From NCBI RefSeq assembly GCF_001279775.1, contig NZ_LGDG01000260.1, positions 102,951 to 166,950 of the forward strand: a stretch of DNA of 64,000 nt. Direction: 5' to 3'. Below are positions 26,019 through 34,421 of this stretch, piece by piece; the first letter of the stretch is position 1; the number at the start of each line of letters is the position of its first letter. Under the pieces are notes generated by a model, which was given only the letters and a program-made list of their open reading frames with translations, searched no databases and was not told where the DNA came from. The position numbers and the translations under genes are program-made. This stretch comes from Streptomyces sp. MMG1533 (GTDB taxonomy: Bacteria > Actinomycetota > Actinomycetes > Streptomycetales > Streptomycetaceae).

Positions 26019-26630
26019 TCAGAGAAAGTCCGACGTGTCCAGGTCGAAGGCGAAGGGCTCCGGGAGGGTGAGCGGCTTGCCAAAGGCGGCGGCGCGCAGC
26101 TCCCGGTAGTCGCCTGACTCCGGGTCGCTGAACAGCGTGGTCCACGAGGCCTCACGGTCGACCAGCAGGTAGAGGGGAATGCCGCCGCGGGCGTAGCAGC
26201 GGCGTTTCGTCTCGCGGTCGGTCTGCGACTGCCGGTCAGCCTGCAGCTTCCGGTCGGTCTGCGGTTTCGGGGACGTCACCTCCAGCACCAAGGCGACTCC
26301 TTCACAAGGCATCCAGGGATCGGCTCCTCGGTACAGCTGCAGCTCCTTCGAGGCGAACGTGCCGTCCGGGATGACGTGATCCTGCGGGCAGCCGTCCGCA
26401 CTCTGCAACAGCAGGCCCTTGTTCGCCGAGAACTCCATGTCGGCTGGGGACCGCCGATACACCTGGCCCACGGTCCGGCTGATGCAGTGCTCGTGATGCC
26501 CGTCCGGCACCAAGGTCACGACGAGCTCCCCCTCGATGAGTTCCGCTCGAAGGCCCTCGGGGGTGTCCAGGTCGACGAACCAGTCCAGCAGGAGCGTCCG
26601 TGTGATCGGATCCAGTGACATGGCATCCAT
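26019..26630 (-). CDS. Uma2-family endonuclease-like protein
   Basis: About 203 residues of the Uma2/DUF820 group, which has a PD-(D/E)xK nuclease fold. Landmarks are LIEGELVV near the start, PDGTFAS (Asp), VALVLEVTSP (Glu) and YARGGIPLYLLVDRE. Streptomyces genomes carry many copies and their role is unknown. The stretch after VTSPKP is lengthened by a threefold QxDR-type repeat (26215-26272) compared with what I expect between VTSP and RRCYARGGIP. The start may be the ATG at 26630 or at 26621; neither has a good ribosome site. It stands alone between divergent regulators. Confidence 0.8.
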   Translation of the reverse strand: MDAMSLDPITRTLLLDWFVDLDTPEGLRAELIEGELVVTLVPDGHHEHCISRTVGQVYRRSPADMEFSANKGLLLQSADGCPQDHVIPDGTFASKELQLYRGADPWMPCEGVALVLEVTSPKPQTDRKLQADRQSQTDRETKRRCYARGGIPLYLLVDREASWTTLFSDPESGDYRELRAAAFGKPLTLPEPFAFDLDTSDFL

Positions 26631-26742
26631 GCAATGCCGGTTCAGTCGCTCACCGGAACGGAACCACGGAAGACCACCTGTACGAGAAGGTGCCGACCCG
26701 CGTCCTTGACCCTGCCGCGACGTCAGCGTTTGTACTGGTCCC

Positions 26743-27504
26743 ATGCGGATCGGAGAACTCGCCACGGCCGTGGGTGTCACCACGCGGACCGTGCGGCACT
26801 ACCACCACCTCGGCCTGTTGCCGGAGCCCGAGCGGCTCGGCAACGGCTACCGGGACTACACGCTGCGGCATGCCGTCGTACTCGCCCGGATCCGGCGGCT
26901 GACCGAGTTGGGGCTGGGGCTCGCTGAGGTGCGGGACGTGCTCGCCGAGGACGCCGGGAAGGATCTGGTCGAGGTTCTCACCGAGCTCGACGAGGATCTC
27001 GCCCGGCAGGAGGCGGCGATCCGGGAGCAGCGTGCCCGGCTGCGCGGGCTCATCCAGCAGGGCTCGCTGCCCGCCGAGGGGCCCGTCTCGCCCGAGCTCG
27101 CGGCGCTGTTCAGCGCGGTGGGGCAGGTGTCCGACTCGCCCATGGCGGCCAAGGACCGCGAGATCCTCGCGCTGGTCGACACCTCGGCCACCCCGGAGAC
27201 CCGGGAGCAGCTGATCGGGCTGGTGGGCAGCGCCTTCGCCGGCCCGGACGGGGCCGAGCGGGTCCGTGCCGCCTACGCCCTGCTCGACGCGCTCGCCGAC
27301 GCCGACCCGGACGACCCGGACGACCCGCGCGTGGACGAGGCCGCCCTCGCCCTCGCCGACTGCCTGCCCGCCGACCTGCTCCCGGAGGCCGACATCGACC
27401 ACGACGACAGTTTTCTCCGCGCCTTCTACGCGGACTTCGCGCCCGCGCAGGCCGAGGCGATCCGCCGGACGCTGCGGATCCTCACCGAGGGCAGGAACCG
27501 ATGA
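26743..27504 (+). CDS. MerR-family transcriptional regulator
   Basis: A 253-residue regulator. The N-terminal winged HTH is clear: MRIGELATAVGVTTRTVRHY, then GYRDYTLRHAVVLARIRRL. A coiled dimer helix follows near residues 80-110. The remaining 140 residues are acidic and helical and probably form a ligand- or partner-binding domain; there is no cysteine cluster for metal sensing. It overlaps the next gene by four bases (ATGA), so it is co-translated with a small membrane protein that may be its target or partner. Confidence 0.88.
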   Translation: MRIGELATAVGVTTRTVRHYHHLGLLPEPERLGNGYRDYTLRHAVVLARIRRLTELGLGLAEVRDVLAEDAGKDLVEVLTELDEDLARQEAAIREQRARLRGLIQQGSLPAEGPVSPELAALFSAVGQVSDSPMAAKDREILALVDTSATPETREQLIGLVGSAFAGPDGAERVRAAYALLDALADADPDDPDDPRVDEAALALADCLPADLLPEADIDHDDSFLRAFYADFAPAQAEAIRRTLRILTEGRNR

Positions 27505-28115
27505 CGATCGCGCGCGTGCTCGTCCGGCACGAGCTGAGGATGCTCGCGAGTCTTGTGCTGTGGGCGGCCAGGAGGACCCACGGAACCGCCGGCGGCGGGC
27601 GGGCTTTCGGGTACGCCCGCGGGCAGGGCGCGATGATGTTCGGCTTCGCGTTCGTGTGTGTGGTCGAGACGCTGACGATGTCCGTTCTGCTGCGCGACTA
27701 CCCGGCCGTGCACCGTGTGTGGTTCGCCCTCGACGTGTACACCGTCCTCTTCGTCGTCGCGCTGCACGCGGCGAACGTCGTCCGGCCGCATGTCCTGGAC
27801 TCCGGCTCGCTGCGGATCCGCCGGGCCGTGCACGTGGATCTGCGCATACCGCTGGAGAAGATCTCGGACGTACGCCGTGAGCTGCGGGCCACCCATCAGC
27901 GCGCCGACGGCGAACTCGACCTCGCCGTGGGCGCGCAGACCTCCGTCACTCTCGAACTCGCCGAGCCCGTACCGCACTTGACCCTCCTCGGGCGTCGTCG
28001 GGACATCCGCCTCGTCCGCTTCCATGCCGACGACGCCGACGGCCTCGTACGCGCGATCAGGCAGGCGCGAAGCGCACTTTCGCCTGGGTGCCCGCTCCCT
28101 CGTCCGCCCGCGTGA
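27501..28115 (+). CDS. Small membrane protein coupled to the MerR regulator
   Basis: A 204-residue protein of unknown function. Two hydrophobic segments near residues 45-65 (MMFGFAFVCVVETLTMSVLL) and 75-95 (WFALDVYTVLFVVALHAANVV) are membrane spans; the C-terminal half is soluble and beta-rich with PH-like character (LRIRRAVHVDLRIPLEKI). It starts in a four-base overlap with the MerR gene. Its 3' end overlaps the end of the convergent RNB gene by 59 bp, so the two messages are partly antisense. Confidence 0.7.
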   Translation: MTIARVLVRHELRMLASLVLWAARRTHGTAGGGRAFGYARGQGAMMFGFAFVCVVETLTMSVLLRDYPAVHRVWFALDVYTVLFVVALHAANVVRPHVLDSGSLRIRRAVHVDLRIPLEKISDVRRELRATHQRADGELDLAVGAQTSVTLELAEPVPHLTLLGRRRDIRLVRFHADDADGLVRAIRQARSALSPGCPLPRPPA

Positions 28116-29505
28116 GCCGCACCCGCAGCCGCTCCCCCAGCGGCAGCGGGGCTCCGTCGCCCTCGATGCGGCCGATGACAGCCGGAGACTCCAACTGCAC
28201 GGTCCCGATGGTGGGTTGACGCTCCTCCACGTCCACCACGCACCCGTCGAACACCTCCCCCACCCGGTCCTTGAGCAGCGCGGCCTCGACGATGTCGACG
28301 CACTCGCGCTCCACGGCCCCCGCGCGCCGGGCGCCCTCGGCCATCTCCTCGCGCAGGGCGTCGAGCGATGCGAGCACCCAGTCGGGCGGGGCGTCACCGG
28401 CGACGGCCGCCAGGCAGATCTCGGAGGCGTAGCGGTCGACCAGGCGGCGCAGCGGGGCCGTGCAGTGGGCGTAGGGGGCGGCGACGGCGGCGTGCGTGGT
28501 GATCTGCGGGAGGTTGCCGTCCCGGAAGGGCGTGTGGCCGGCGCCTCGCAGGAGGGTCGTGCACTCCTGGAGGAAGGCGGCGTGGTGGGGGCGGTGCGGG
28601 TCGAGGGTGCGGACCAGTCGGGCGTACGAGACGTGGTGGGGCCAGTCGATGTGCAGGGCGTGCGCGGTACGGCGCAGGCGGCCGACCGCGCCGTCGGGGG
28701 CGGCGGGGACGGTGCGGAGCACTCCCGTGCCGTGGGCGATCATCAGGTCCGCCGCCGCCATCCCGGTGAGCAGGGAGATCTGCGCGTTCCAGCCGTCGGC
28801 GGGGAGCGGGGCGCGGTACGCCAGCTCGTACGTGTGGTCCCGGTCGACGATCTCCTGCTCGGGCACCTTGAGCGAGATCCCGCCGCGCTCGACCTCCAGC
28901 GCCTCCCTGAGCTCGCCGATCTCCTGGAGGAGCGCGAGCGGTTCCTCGGCGGTGCGGGAGTCGATCTGCCGCTGTACGCCCGCGTAGTCGAGCTTGGCCC
29001 GGCTGCGGACGAGGGCCCGGCGGACGTCGACGGCGAGCGTACGGCCGTCCGCGTCGAGGTCGAGCGTCCACAGCGCGGCCGGGCGGATCTGGCCGGGGAG
29101 GAGGCTGGCGGCGCCCTCGCTGAGCGCGGCCGGGTGCAGCGGGACCCTCTCGTCGGGGAAGTAGAGGGTGGTCACCCGACGGTGGGCCTCCGCATCCAGG
29201 GCGCTGCCGGGTACGACGAAGGCGGCGACGTCGGCGATGGCGTACCGGACGCGGTAGCCGGTGCCCTGCCGGGACAGGTGCATCGCCTGGTCCAGGTCGA
29301 TGGCGGCGGGCGGGTCGATGGTGAACAGGGGGATGTCGGTGGCGTCGTACGAAGGGAGGGCGGGTGCCTTCGTCGACCGCTCGGCCTCGGCGAGCACTTC
29401 GGGCGGGAAGGTCTCGGGCACGCCGAGCTCGGTGCGCAGTGCGGTGAGGGCGGCCCGGAGGGGGGCTTCGGGGGCGCCGGACACGCGGATGTGGCGGCGG
29501 GGCAT
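28057..29505 (-). CDS. RNB-domain (RNase II/R type) ribonuclease
   Basis: A 482-residue exoribonuclease-like protein with the RNB catalytic domain. The Asp cluster lies in AIDLDQAMHL and RYAIADVAAF, and the region from PDERVPLHPAALSEGAASLLPGQ to ITTHAAVAAPYAHCTAPLRR matches RNase II/R. It lacks the long N-terminal cold-shock and C-terminal S1 regions of RNase R, so it is a short actinobacterial form that degrades RNA 3' to 5'. The frame opens at 29622, but the ATG at 29505 (MPRRHIRVSG) starts the conserved sequence. It is convergent with the membrane-protein gene. Confidence 0.88.
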   Translation of the reverse strand: MPRRHIRVSGAPEAPLRAALTALRTELGVPETFPPEVLAEAERSTKAPALPSYDATDIPLFTIDPPAAIDLDQAMHLSRQGTGYRVRYAIADVAAFVVPGSALDAEAHRRVTTLYFPDERVPLHPAALSEGAASLLPGQIRPAALWTLDLDADGRTLAVDVRRALVRSRAKLDYAGVQRQIDSRTAEEPLALLQEIGELREALEVERGGISLKVPEQEIVDRDHTYELAYRAPLPADGWNAQISLLTGMAAADLMIAHGTGVLRTVPAAPDGAVGRLRRTAHALHIDWPHHVSYARLVRTLDPHRPHHAAFLQECTTLLRGAGHTPFRDGNLPQITTHAAVAAPYAHCTAPLRRLVDRYASEICLAAVAGDAPPDWVLASLDALREEMAEGARRAGAVERECVDIVEAALLKDRVGEVFDGCVVDVEERQPTIGTVQLESPAVIGRIEGDGAPLPLGERLRVRLTRADEGAGTQAKVRFAPA

Positions 29506-29582
29506 GCAACGAGCGTAGGTCGGGGGCGGCTCGGGGGCACGCCGTACGCTGTCCCGGAGCTCAACCGAAGGAGATCGATCCC

Positions 29583-30365
29583 GTGCTTGTCCTGCTGCCG
29601 CCCTCCGAAGGCAAGGCCTCATCCGGCCGCGGCGCCCCGCTGAAATTGGAGTCGCTGTCGCTGCCGGGGCTCACCGCCGCCCGTGAGGCCGTACTCGACG
29701 AGCTGGTCGAGCTGTGCGTCGGCGACGAGGACAAGGCGCGCGAGGTGCTCGGACTGAGCGAGGGGCTGCGGGACGAGGTCGCGAAGAACGTGGGGCTGCG
29801 GACGGCCGGGGCGCGGCCCGCCGGGGAGATCTACACGGGTGTGCTCTACGACGCCCTCGACCTGGCGTCCCTGGACGCCGCCGCGAAGAGGCGCGCCGCC
29901 CGCTCGCTGCTCGTCTTCTCGGGGTTGTGGGGCGCGGTCCGCGTCACCGACCGCATCCCTTCCTACCGCTGCTCGATGGGCGTGAAGCTGCCCGGGCTCG
30001 GGGCGCTGGGCGCGCACTGGCGTACGCCGATGGCGGCGGCGCTCCCGGAGGCGGCCGGGGCCGGGCTGGTGCTGGACCTGCGGTCCTCGGCGTACGCGGC
30101 CGCGTGGAAGCCGAAGGGCGAGGTCGCCGGGCGGACGGCGACGGTACGGGTGCTGCATGCGCCGACCCGGAAGGTCGTCAGCCACTTCAACAAGGCGACG
30201 AAGGGGCGGATCGTACGGAGTCTGCTGGCGGCCGGGATCACGCCCAAGGATCCGGCGGAGCTGGTGACGGTGCTTCGGGACCTCGGGTACGAGGTGGAGG
30301 CCGTGGCGCCCACGAAGGCTGGGGCGCCTTGGGCGCTGGACGTGCTGGTGGACGAGATTCACTGA
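29583..30365 (+). CDS. yaaA: YaaA-family peroxide stress protein (UPF0246)
   Basis: A 260-residue member of the YaaA/UPF0246 family. The N-terminus MLVLLPPSEGKA is diagnostic, and LVFSGLWGAVRVTDRIPSYRCSMG and VSHFNKATKGRIVR are further conserved segments. In E. coli YaaA lowers intracellular iron during peroxide stress and binds DNA; the same role here is by homology. It is divergent from the RNB gene and is followed by a 34-bp palindrome. Confidence 0.88.
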   Translation: MLVLLPPSEGKASSGRGAPLKLESLSLPGLTAAREAVLDELVELCVGDEDKAREVLGLSEGLRDEVAKNVGLRTAGARPAGEIYTGVLYDALDLASLDAAAKRRAARSLLVFSGLWGAVRVTDRIPSYRCSMGVKLPGLGALGAHWRTPMAAALPEAAGAGLVLDLRSSAYAAAWKPKGEVAGRTATVRVLHAPTRKVVSHFNKATKGRIVRSLLAAGITPKDPAELVTVLRDLGYEVEAVAPTKAGAPWALDVLVDEIH

Positions 30366-30382
30366 GCCGCCCGCGCAGTCAT

Positions 30383-30416
30383 TGCAGCATGCGCAACGTT
30401 CTTTGCGCATGCTGCA
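30383..30416. promoter_or_regulatory. Perfect 14-bp-arm palindrome upstream of the aldolase gene
   Basis: Arms 30383-30396 and 30403-30416 are fully complementary around a 6-bp spacer. It lies 22 bp before the aldolase ATG and 18 bp after the yaaA stop. The TGCGCAACGTT-type half-site resembles Lrp/AsnC-family operators; a terminator for yaaA is the alternative. Confidence 0.6.
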
Positions 30417-30437
30417 CGCCGCGGGCAGGATGACGGC

Positions 30438-31082
30438 ATGGCCCCACCGTCACTCCTGGACCTCGCCCCCGTCGTGCCCGTCGTCGTCATCGAGGACGCC
30501 TGCGACGCCGTGCCGCTCGCACGGGCGCTGGTCGCCGGCGGGCTGCCCGCGATCGAGGTGACGCTGCGGACGCCCGCCGCGCTCGACGCGATCCGGGCGA
30601 TCGCCGGGGAGGTACCGGAGGCGGTGGTCGGCGCGGGTACGGTGCTGACGCCGGAGCAGGTGACGGAGTCGGTGGCGGCGGGGGCCCGCTTTCTGGTCAG
30701 CCCGGGCTGGACGGACGTACTGCTGGAGGCGATGCGGGCGTCCGGCGTGCCGTTCCTGCCGGGGGTGTCCACCACGTCCGAGGTCGTGGCGCTGTTGGAG
30801 CGCGGGGTGCGGGAGATGAAGTTCTTCCCGGCGCAGGCCGCGGGCGGCACGGCGTACCTGCGGTCGTTGGCGGGGCCGTTGCCGCAGGCGCGCTTCTGCC
30901 CGACCGGGGGGATCGGTCCGGCCAACGCGGCCGAGTACCTGTCGCTCCCCAACGTGGGGTGTGTGGGCGGGACCTGGATGCTCCCGGACGACGCGATCGC
31001 CGGCCGGGACTGGGACCGGATCGAGGCGCTGGCCCGCGCGGCCGCGGACCTCCGTGTCAGCGCAGGTGGGACGTGTCGTTGA
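30438..31082 (+). CDS. eda: KDPG/KHG-type aldolase
   Basis: A 214-residue class I aldolase of the bifunctional 4-hydroxy-2-oxoglutarate / 2-dehydro-3-deoxyphosphogluconate type. It shows LPAIEVTLRTPAAL (active-site Glu in strand 2), VGAGTVLTPEQ, FLVSPGW and EMKFFPAQAAGG, where the lysine forms the Schiff base, followed by FCPTGGIGPANAAEYL. It cleaves KDPG to pyruvate and glyceraldehyde-3-phosphate. It ends 26 bp inside the 3' end of the convergent RNase H/phosphatase gene. Confidence 0.9.
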   Translation: MAPPSLLDLAPVVPVVVIEDACDAVPLARALVAGGLPAIEVTLRTPAALDAIRAIAGEVPEAVVGAGTVLTPEQVTESVAAGARFLVSPGWTDVLLEAMRASGVPFLPGVSTTSEVVALLERGVREMKFFPAQAAGGTAYLRSLAGPLPQARFCPTGGIGPANAAEYLSLPNVGCVGGTWMLPDDAIAGRDWDRIEALARAAADLRVSAGGTCR

Positions 31083-32502
31083 GGAGCCGGACGCTGGCGT
31101 TGCCGTCCGCGTAGTACGCCACCGCCGACAGGGAGGCCGCCGACAGTTCCATGCGGAACAGGGACTCGGGCGGGGCGCCGAGGGCGAGCCGTACGAACGT
31201 CTTGATCGGCGTCACGTGGGTGACCAGCAGGACCGTGCGGCCCGCGTACGCCGCGACCAGCTTGTCCCTGGTGGCCGCGATCCGGGTGGCCGTCGCCGCG
31301 AAGCTCTCGCCGCCGCCGGTGGGTTCGGCCTCGGGGTCGGCCAGCCACTTGTTCAGGTCGTCCGGGTGGCGCTCGCGCACCTCGCCGAAGGTGAGCCCTT
31401 CCCAGGAACCGAAGTCGGTCTCGCGAAGCCCGTCGTCGATGCCCACATCAAGGCCGAGGCGGGCGGCGACGGCCGCGGCGGTCTCCCGGGTCCGGGTGAG
31501 GGGCGAGGCGATGATGTGCTGGATCGTCCCACGCCGGGCGAGCGCCGCGGCGACCCGCTCGGCCTGCTCCCGCCCGATGTCGGAGAGGGAGGGGTCGCTG
31601 CCGCCGCTGCCGGAGAACCGCTTCTGGGGTGTCAGCGGAGTCTCCCCGTGCCGGAGCAGCACGAAGGTGGCGGGGGCACCCATGTCGGCGGAGGCCCAGC
31701 CGGGCGAGGCCACGGTCCGCGCGGCCCGCACATCGGCGCCGGCCTTCGCGGCCTCACCACCGAGGGGCTCCGCCGCCGTGGGAGAGGAGGCGGCAGGAGC
31801 GTCGGAGGAACCGGCGGAATCGAAGGAATCGGAGGAGTCGGAGGAAGAGGAACCGGCGGAAGCAGCAGGGGCGACGGCAGTGGACGAGCCTCCGGCCGTG
31901 GAGGGCTCGTCACCATGCGCCGTCCCGGACGCGGTGGTCGCCGCGCCTCGGCCGCCCGCCATGGCCGCACGCGCCCGCGCCGCACCCGCCGTGGCGTCAC
32001 CCGGCTGGCCCGACGGCTCAGGAGCCGCTGCCCTCGCCGCACGCGCGTCCAGCTCTGCCGTGGACGCGGACGCCGACCACTGCCCGCCCCGCTTCCCCGC
32101 GTCCATCGCCTCGTTGGCCAGCCGGTCGGCGTGCTTGTTCTGCTCCCTGGGAATCCACTCGTACGTCACCTGCGACGACGGAAAGATGCCCGCCGCCTCC
32201 GACGCCAGCGGCTTCATGCCGGGGTGCTTGATCTTCCAGCGGCCCGACATCTGCTCGACGACGAGCTTGGAGTCCATGCGGACGTGGACCTCGGCGGACG
32301 GGTCGAGTTCGTGGGCGGCGCGGAGGCCCGCCACGAGCCCCCGGTACTCGGCCACGTTGTTCGTGGCGGTGCCGATGTACTCGGCCGCCTCGACGAGGGT
32401 CTCCCCCGTCGCCGCGTCGATCACCACGGATCCGTAGCCCGCGGGCCCCGGGTTGCCCCGTGACCCGCCGTCGGCCTCGATGATGAACTCCCGCACGGCC
32501 AA
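31057..32502 (-). CDS. Bifunctional RNase H / acid phosphatase
   Basis: A 481-residue two-domain protein known from Streptomyces and mycobacteria. Residues 1-140 are RNase HI (EADGGSRGNPGPA, NNVAEYRGL, RMDSKLVV: acidic metal ligands present). A long Ala/Ser/Glu-rich linker of about 130 residues follows. The C-terminal 210 residues are a histidine phosphatase of the RHG type (LLRHGETPLT, ASPLTRTRETA, VTHVTPIK). The mycobacterial counterpart removes RNA from RNA/DNA hybrids and dephosphorylates alpha-ribazole phosphate in cobalamin synthesis. The start is TTG at 32502 after AAGGGG. It is the last gene of the Nif3-zinc ribbon-RNase H operon. Confidence 0.92.
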   Translation of the reverse strand: MAVREFIIEADGGSRGNPGPAGYGSVVIDAATGETLVEAAEYIGTATNNVAEYRGLVAGLRAAHELDPSAEVHVRMDSKLVVEQMSGRWKIKHPGMKPLASEAAGIFPSSQVTYEWIPREQNKHADRLANEAMDAGKRGGQWSASASTAELDARAARAAAPEPSGQPGDATAGAARARAAMAGGRGAATTASGTAHGDEPSTAGGSSTAVAPAASAGSSSSDSSDSFDSAGSSDAPAASSPTAAEPLGGEAAKAGADVRAARTVASPGWASADMGAPATFVLLRHGETPLTPQKRFSGSGGSDPSLSDIGREQAERVAAALARRGTIQHIIASPLTRTRETAAAVAARLGLDVGIDDGLRETDFGSWEGLTFGEVRERHPDDLNKWLADPEAEPTGGGESFAATATRIAATRDKLVAAYAGRTVLLVTHVTPIKTFVRLALGAPPESLFRMELSAASLSAVAYYADGNASVRLLNDTSHLR

Positions 32503-32512
32503 AGCCCCTTAC

Positions 32513-32567
32513 CGAATTACCGATTCACCGAATTGCCGCTCACCGAATTGCCGAATTGCCGAATTGG
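32513..32567. repeat. Short direct repeats based on CCGAATT
   Basis: CCGAATTGCC/ACCGAATT-type units recur five to six times between the zinc-ribbon gene and the RNase H gene start. They are markedly A+T-richer than the surroundings, and their role is unknown. Confidence 0.7.
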
Positions 32568-32574
32568 CCAAGCC

Positions 32575-33318
32575 CTAGAGACCCGACTCGGACGTACGCA
32601 CCAGGATGCGACGGCAGTTCTCGCAGCGGACGACCGTGTCGGGCGCCGCCGCGCGGATCTCGTTGATGTCGGTGATCGCGAGCTCCTGGCGGCAGCCCTG
32701 GCAGCTGCGCTGGTACAGCTTGGCCGCGCCGATGCCGCCCTGCTGCGCGCGCAGCTTGTCGTAGAGCTTCAGGAGGTCCGCGGGGATGGAGCCGGCGATG
32801 ACCTCGCGCTCCTTGGTCACCGCGGCCGCCTCGCCGTCGAGGGACTCGAAGGCCGCGTCCCGGCGGGCGGTCGCGTCGTCGATCTTCGTCTCGACGGAGG
32901 CGACCCGCCCGGTCAGCTCGGCGGCCCGCTCCTGAGCGGACTCGCGGCGCTCCATGATCTCGAGGACCACGTCCTCCAGGTCGCCCTGGCGCTTGGCGAG
33001 GGAGGCGATCTCGCGCTGGAGGTTCTCCAGGTCCTTCGGCGAGGTGACCGCGCCGGAGTCCAGGCGCTGCTGGTCGCGGGAGGCACGCTGGCGCACCTGG
33101 TCCACGTCCTGCTCGGCCTTGGTCTGCTCGCGGGCGGTGTCGCTCTCCTCGGTCTGCGCGGCGACGAGGAGGTCGCGCAGCTGGGTCAGGTCCTTGGTCA
33201 GCGACTCGATCTCGGCGTGCTCGGGCAGCGAACGGCGCTTGTGGGCGAGCTGCTGGAGGCGGACGTCGAGGTCCTGGACGTCGAGAAGGCGGATCTGGTC
33301 GGCGGGCGCGGCGTTCAG
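32575..33318 (-). CDS. Coiled-coil zinc-ribbon protein (C4-type, CT398-like)
   Basis: A 247-residue protein. A long coiled coil, from about residue 20 to 165 (RLQQLAHKRRSLPEHAEIESL onward), is followed by a C4 zinc ribbon: CQGCRQE and CENCRR. The family resembles chlamydial CT398, thought to be an adaptor for transcription or secretion factors. No ATG, GTG or TTG occurs in frame between the Nif3 gene stop and the GTG at 33105. Yet the sequence upstream of 33105 is clearly the conserved N-terminus (NAAPADQIRLLDVQDLDVR), so translation most likely begins at the CTG at 33318. That CTG overlaps the Nif3 stop as CTGA, just as GTGA does elsewhere, and has GGGAG upstream. Confidence 0.88.
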   Translation of the reverse strand: MNAAPADQIRLLDVQDLDVRLQQLAHKRRSLPEHAEIESLTKDLTQLRDLLVAAQTEESDTAREQTKAEQDVDQVRQRASRDQQRLDSGAVTSPKDLENLQREIASLAKRQGDLEDVVLEIMERRESAQERAAELTGRVASVETKIDDATARRDAAFESLDGEAAAVTKEREVIAGSIPADLLKLYDKLRAQQGGIGAAKLYQRSCQGCRQELAITDINEIRAAAPDTVVRCENCRRILVRTSESGL

Positions 33319-34223
33319 TTGGGGGCTCCCAGGGTTTCGGAGTCAGAAGGTGCGCGCGAAGCGCTCCTTGGAGGGGTGGCGGCGGGCGACGGGCCGGCGA
33401 CGGACGCCGCGTGGGCGGTCCAAGGGTCGGTGACCGTCTTGGAGACGTGGACGCGAAGGTCCCATCCGTTGCGGTCGGAGATCTCGTCGAGCTGGGCGGC
33501 GGCCAGCTCGCACCAGGGCCATTCAGTGGCCCAGTGCGCCGCGTCGAGCAGCGCGAGGGGGCTGTGGGCGAGGGCCTCGGAGGCCGGGTGGTGGCGCAGG
33601 TCCGCGGTGAGGAAGGCGTCGACCCCGGCCGCGCGGACGTCTTCGAACAGGCTGTCGCCGGAGCCGCCGCTCACGGCGACCGTGCGGACCACGGCCTCGG
33701 GGTCGCCGGCCACCCGGATGCCCTGCGCGGTCGCGGGCAGTCGTTCGGCGGCGCGGGCGGCGAAGTCCCGCAGAGACAGCGGGTGGTCGAGTTCGCAGAT
33801 CCGGCCGAGGCCGCGGCGGCCGTCGGGGTCGGTCGGGTCCGGCACCAGGGGTCGTACGACACGAAGGTCGAGCGCGCCGGCGAGGGCGTCGGAGACACCC
33901 GGATCGGCCTTGTCCGCGTTGGTGTGGGCGACGTGCAGCGCGATGTCGTTCTTGATCAGCGTGTGCACCACGCGGCCCTTGAAGGTGGAGGCCGCGACCG
34001 TCGTCGTACCGCGCAGATAGAGGGGGTGGTGGGTGACCAGCAGGTCGGCGTGCAGCTTCAGCGCCTCGTCGACGATCTCCTGGACCGGGTCGACGGCGAA
34101 GAGAACCCGCGTGACCTCCTGGTCGGGGTCGCCCACGACGGTGCCGACCGCGTCCCAGGACTCGGCCCGCGCGGCGGGCCACAGGTTCTCCAGCGCGGTG
34201 ATGACTTCAGACAGACGGGGCAC
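33315..34223 (-). CDS. Nif3-like dinuclear metal centre protein (DUF34)
   Basis: A 302-residue Nif3/YbgI-family protein. Metal-binding residues are visible in LLVTHHPLYLRG, HVAHTNADKAD and, at the C-terminal end, the HH of LTADLRHHP and DAAHWATEWP. Members form a hexameric toroid with two metals per subunit and are proposed GTP cyclohydrolase I-like or metal-insertion proteins; the true function is unsettled. It is the first gene of an operon with the zinc-ribbon protein (four-base overlap) and the RNase H/phosphatase. The last 25 residues are a non-conserved tail. Confidence 0.9.
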   Translation of the reverse strand: MPRLSEVITALENLWPAARAESWDAVGTVVGDPDQEVTRVLFAVDPVQEIVDEALKLHADLLVTHHPLYLRGTTTVAASTFKGRVVHTLIKNDIALHVAHTNADKADPGVSDALAGALDLRVVRPLVPDPTDPDGRRGLGRICELDHPLSLRDFAARAAERLPATAQGIRVAGDPEAVVRTVAVSGGSGDSLFEDVRAAGVDAFLTADLRHHPASEALAHSPLALLDAAHWATEWPWCELAAAQLDEISDRNGWDLRVHVSKTVTDPWTAHAASVAGPSPAATPPRSASRAPSDSETLGAPN

Positions 34224-34421
34224 GGGGAAAGGCTACCTGGCTGTTCTCTCCCACTGAACCGGCCATCGGGCCGTGCCACCGCCGGTCACCCCGCCCAGCA
34301 CAGTCGCCCCGCGTTCCTCAGGCGAATCGTTCCTGGGCCACACCTTTGTGTGAAGTGACTGCCTGCCGGTCCCACGTCCGCGCGTACGAAAACTAGCTTC
34401 GTCGCCGGAGGTGACCAGACG

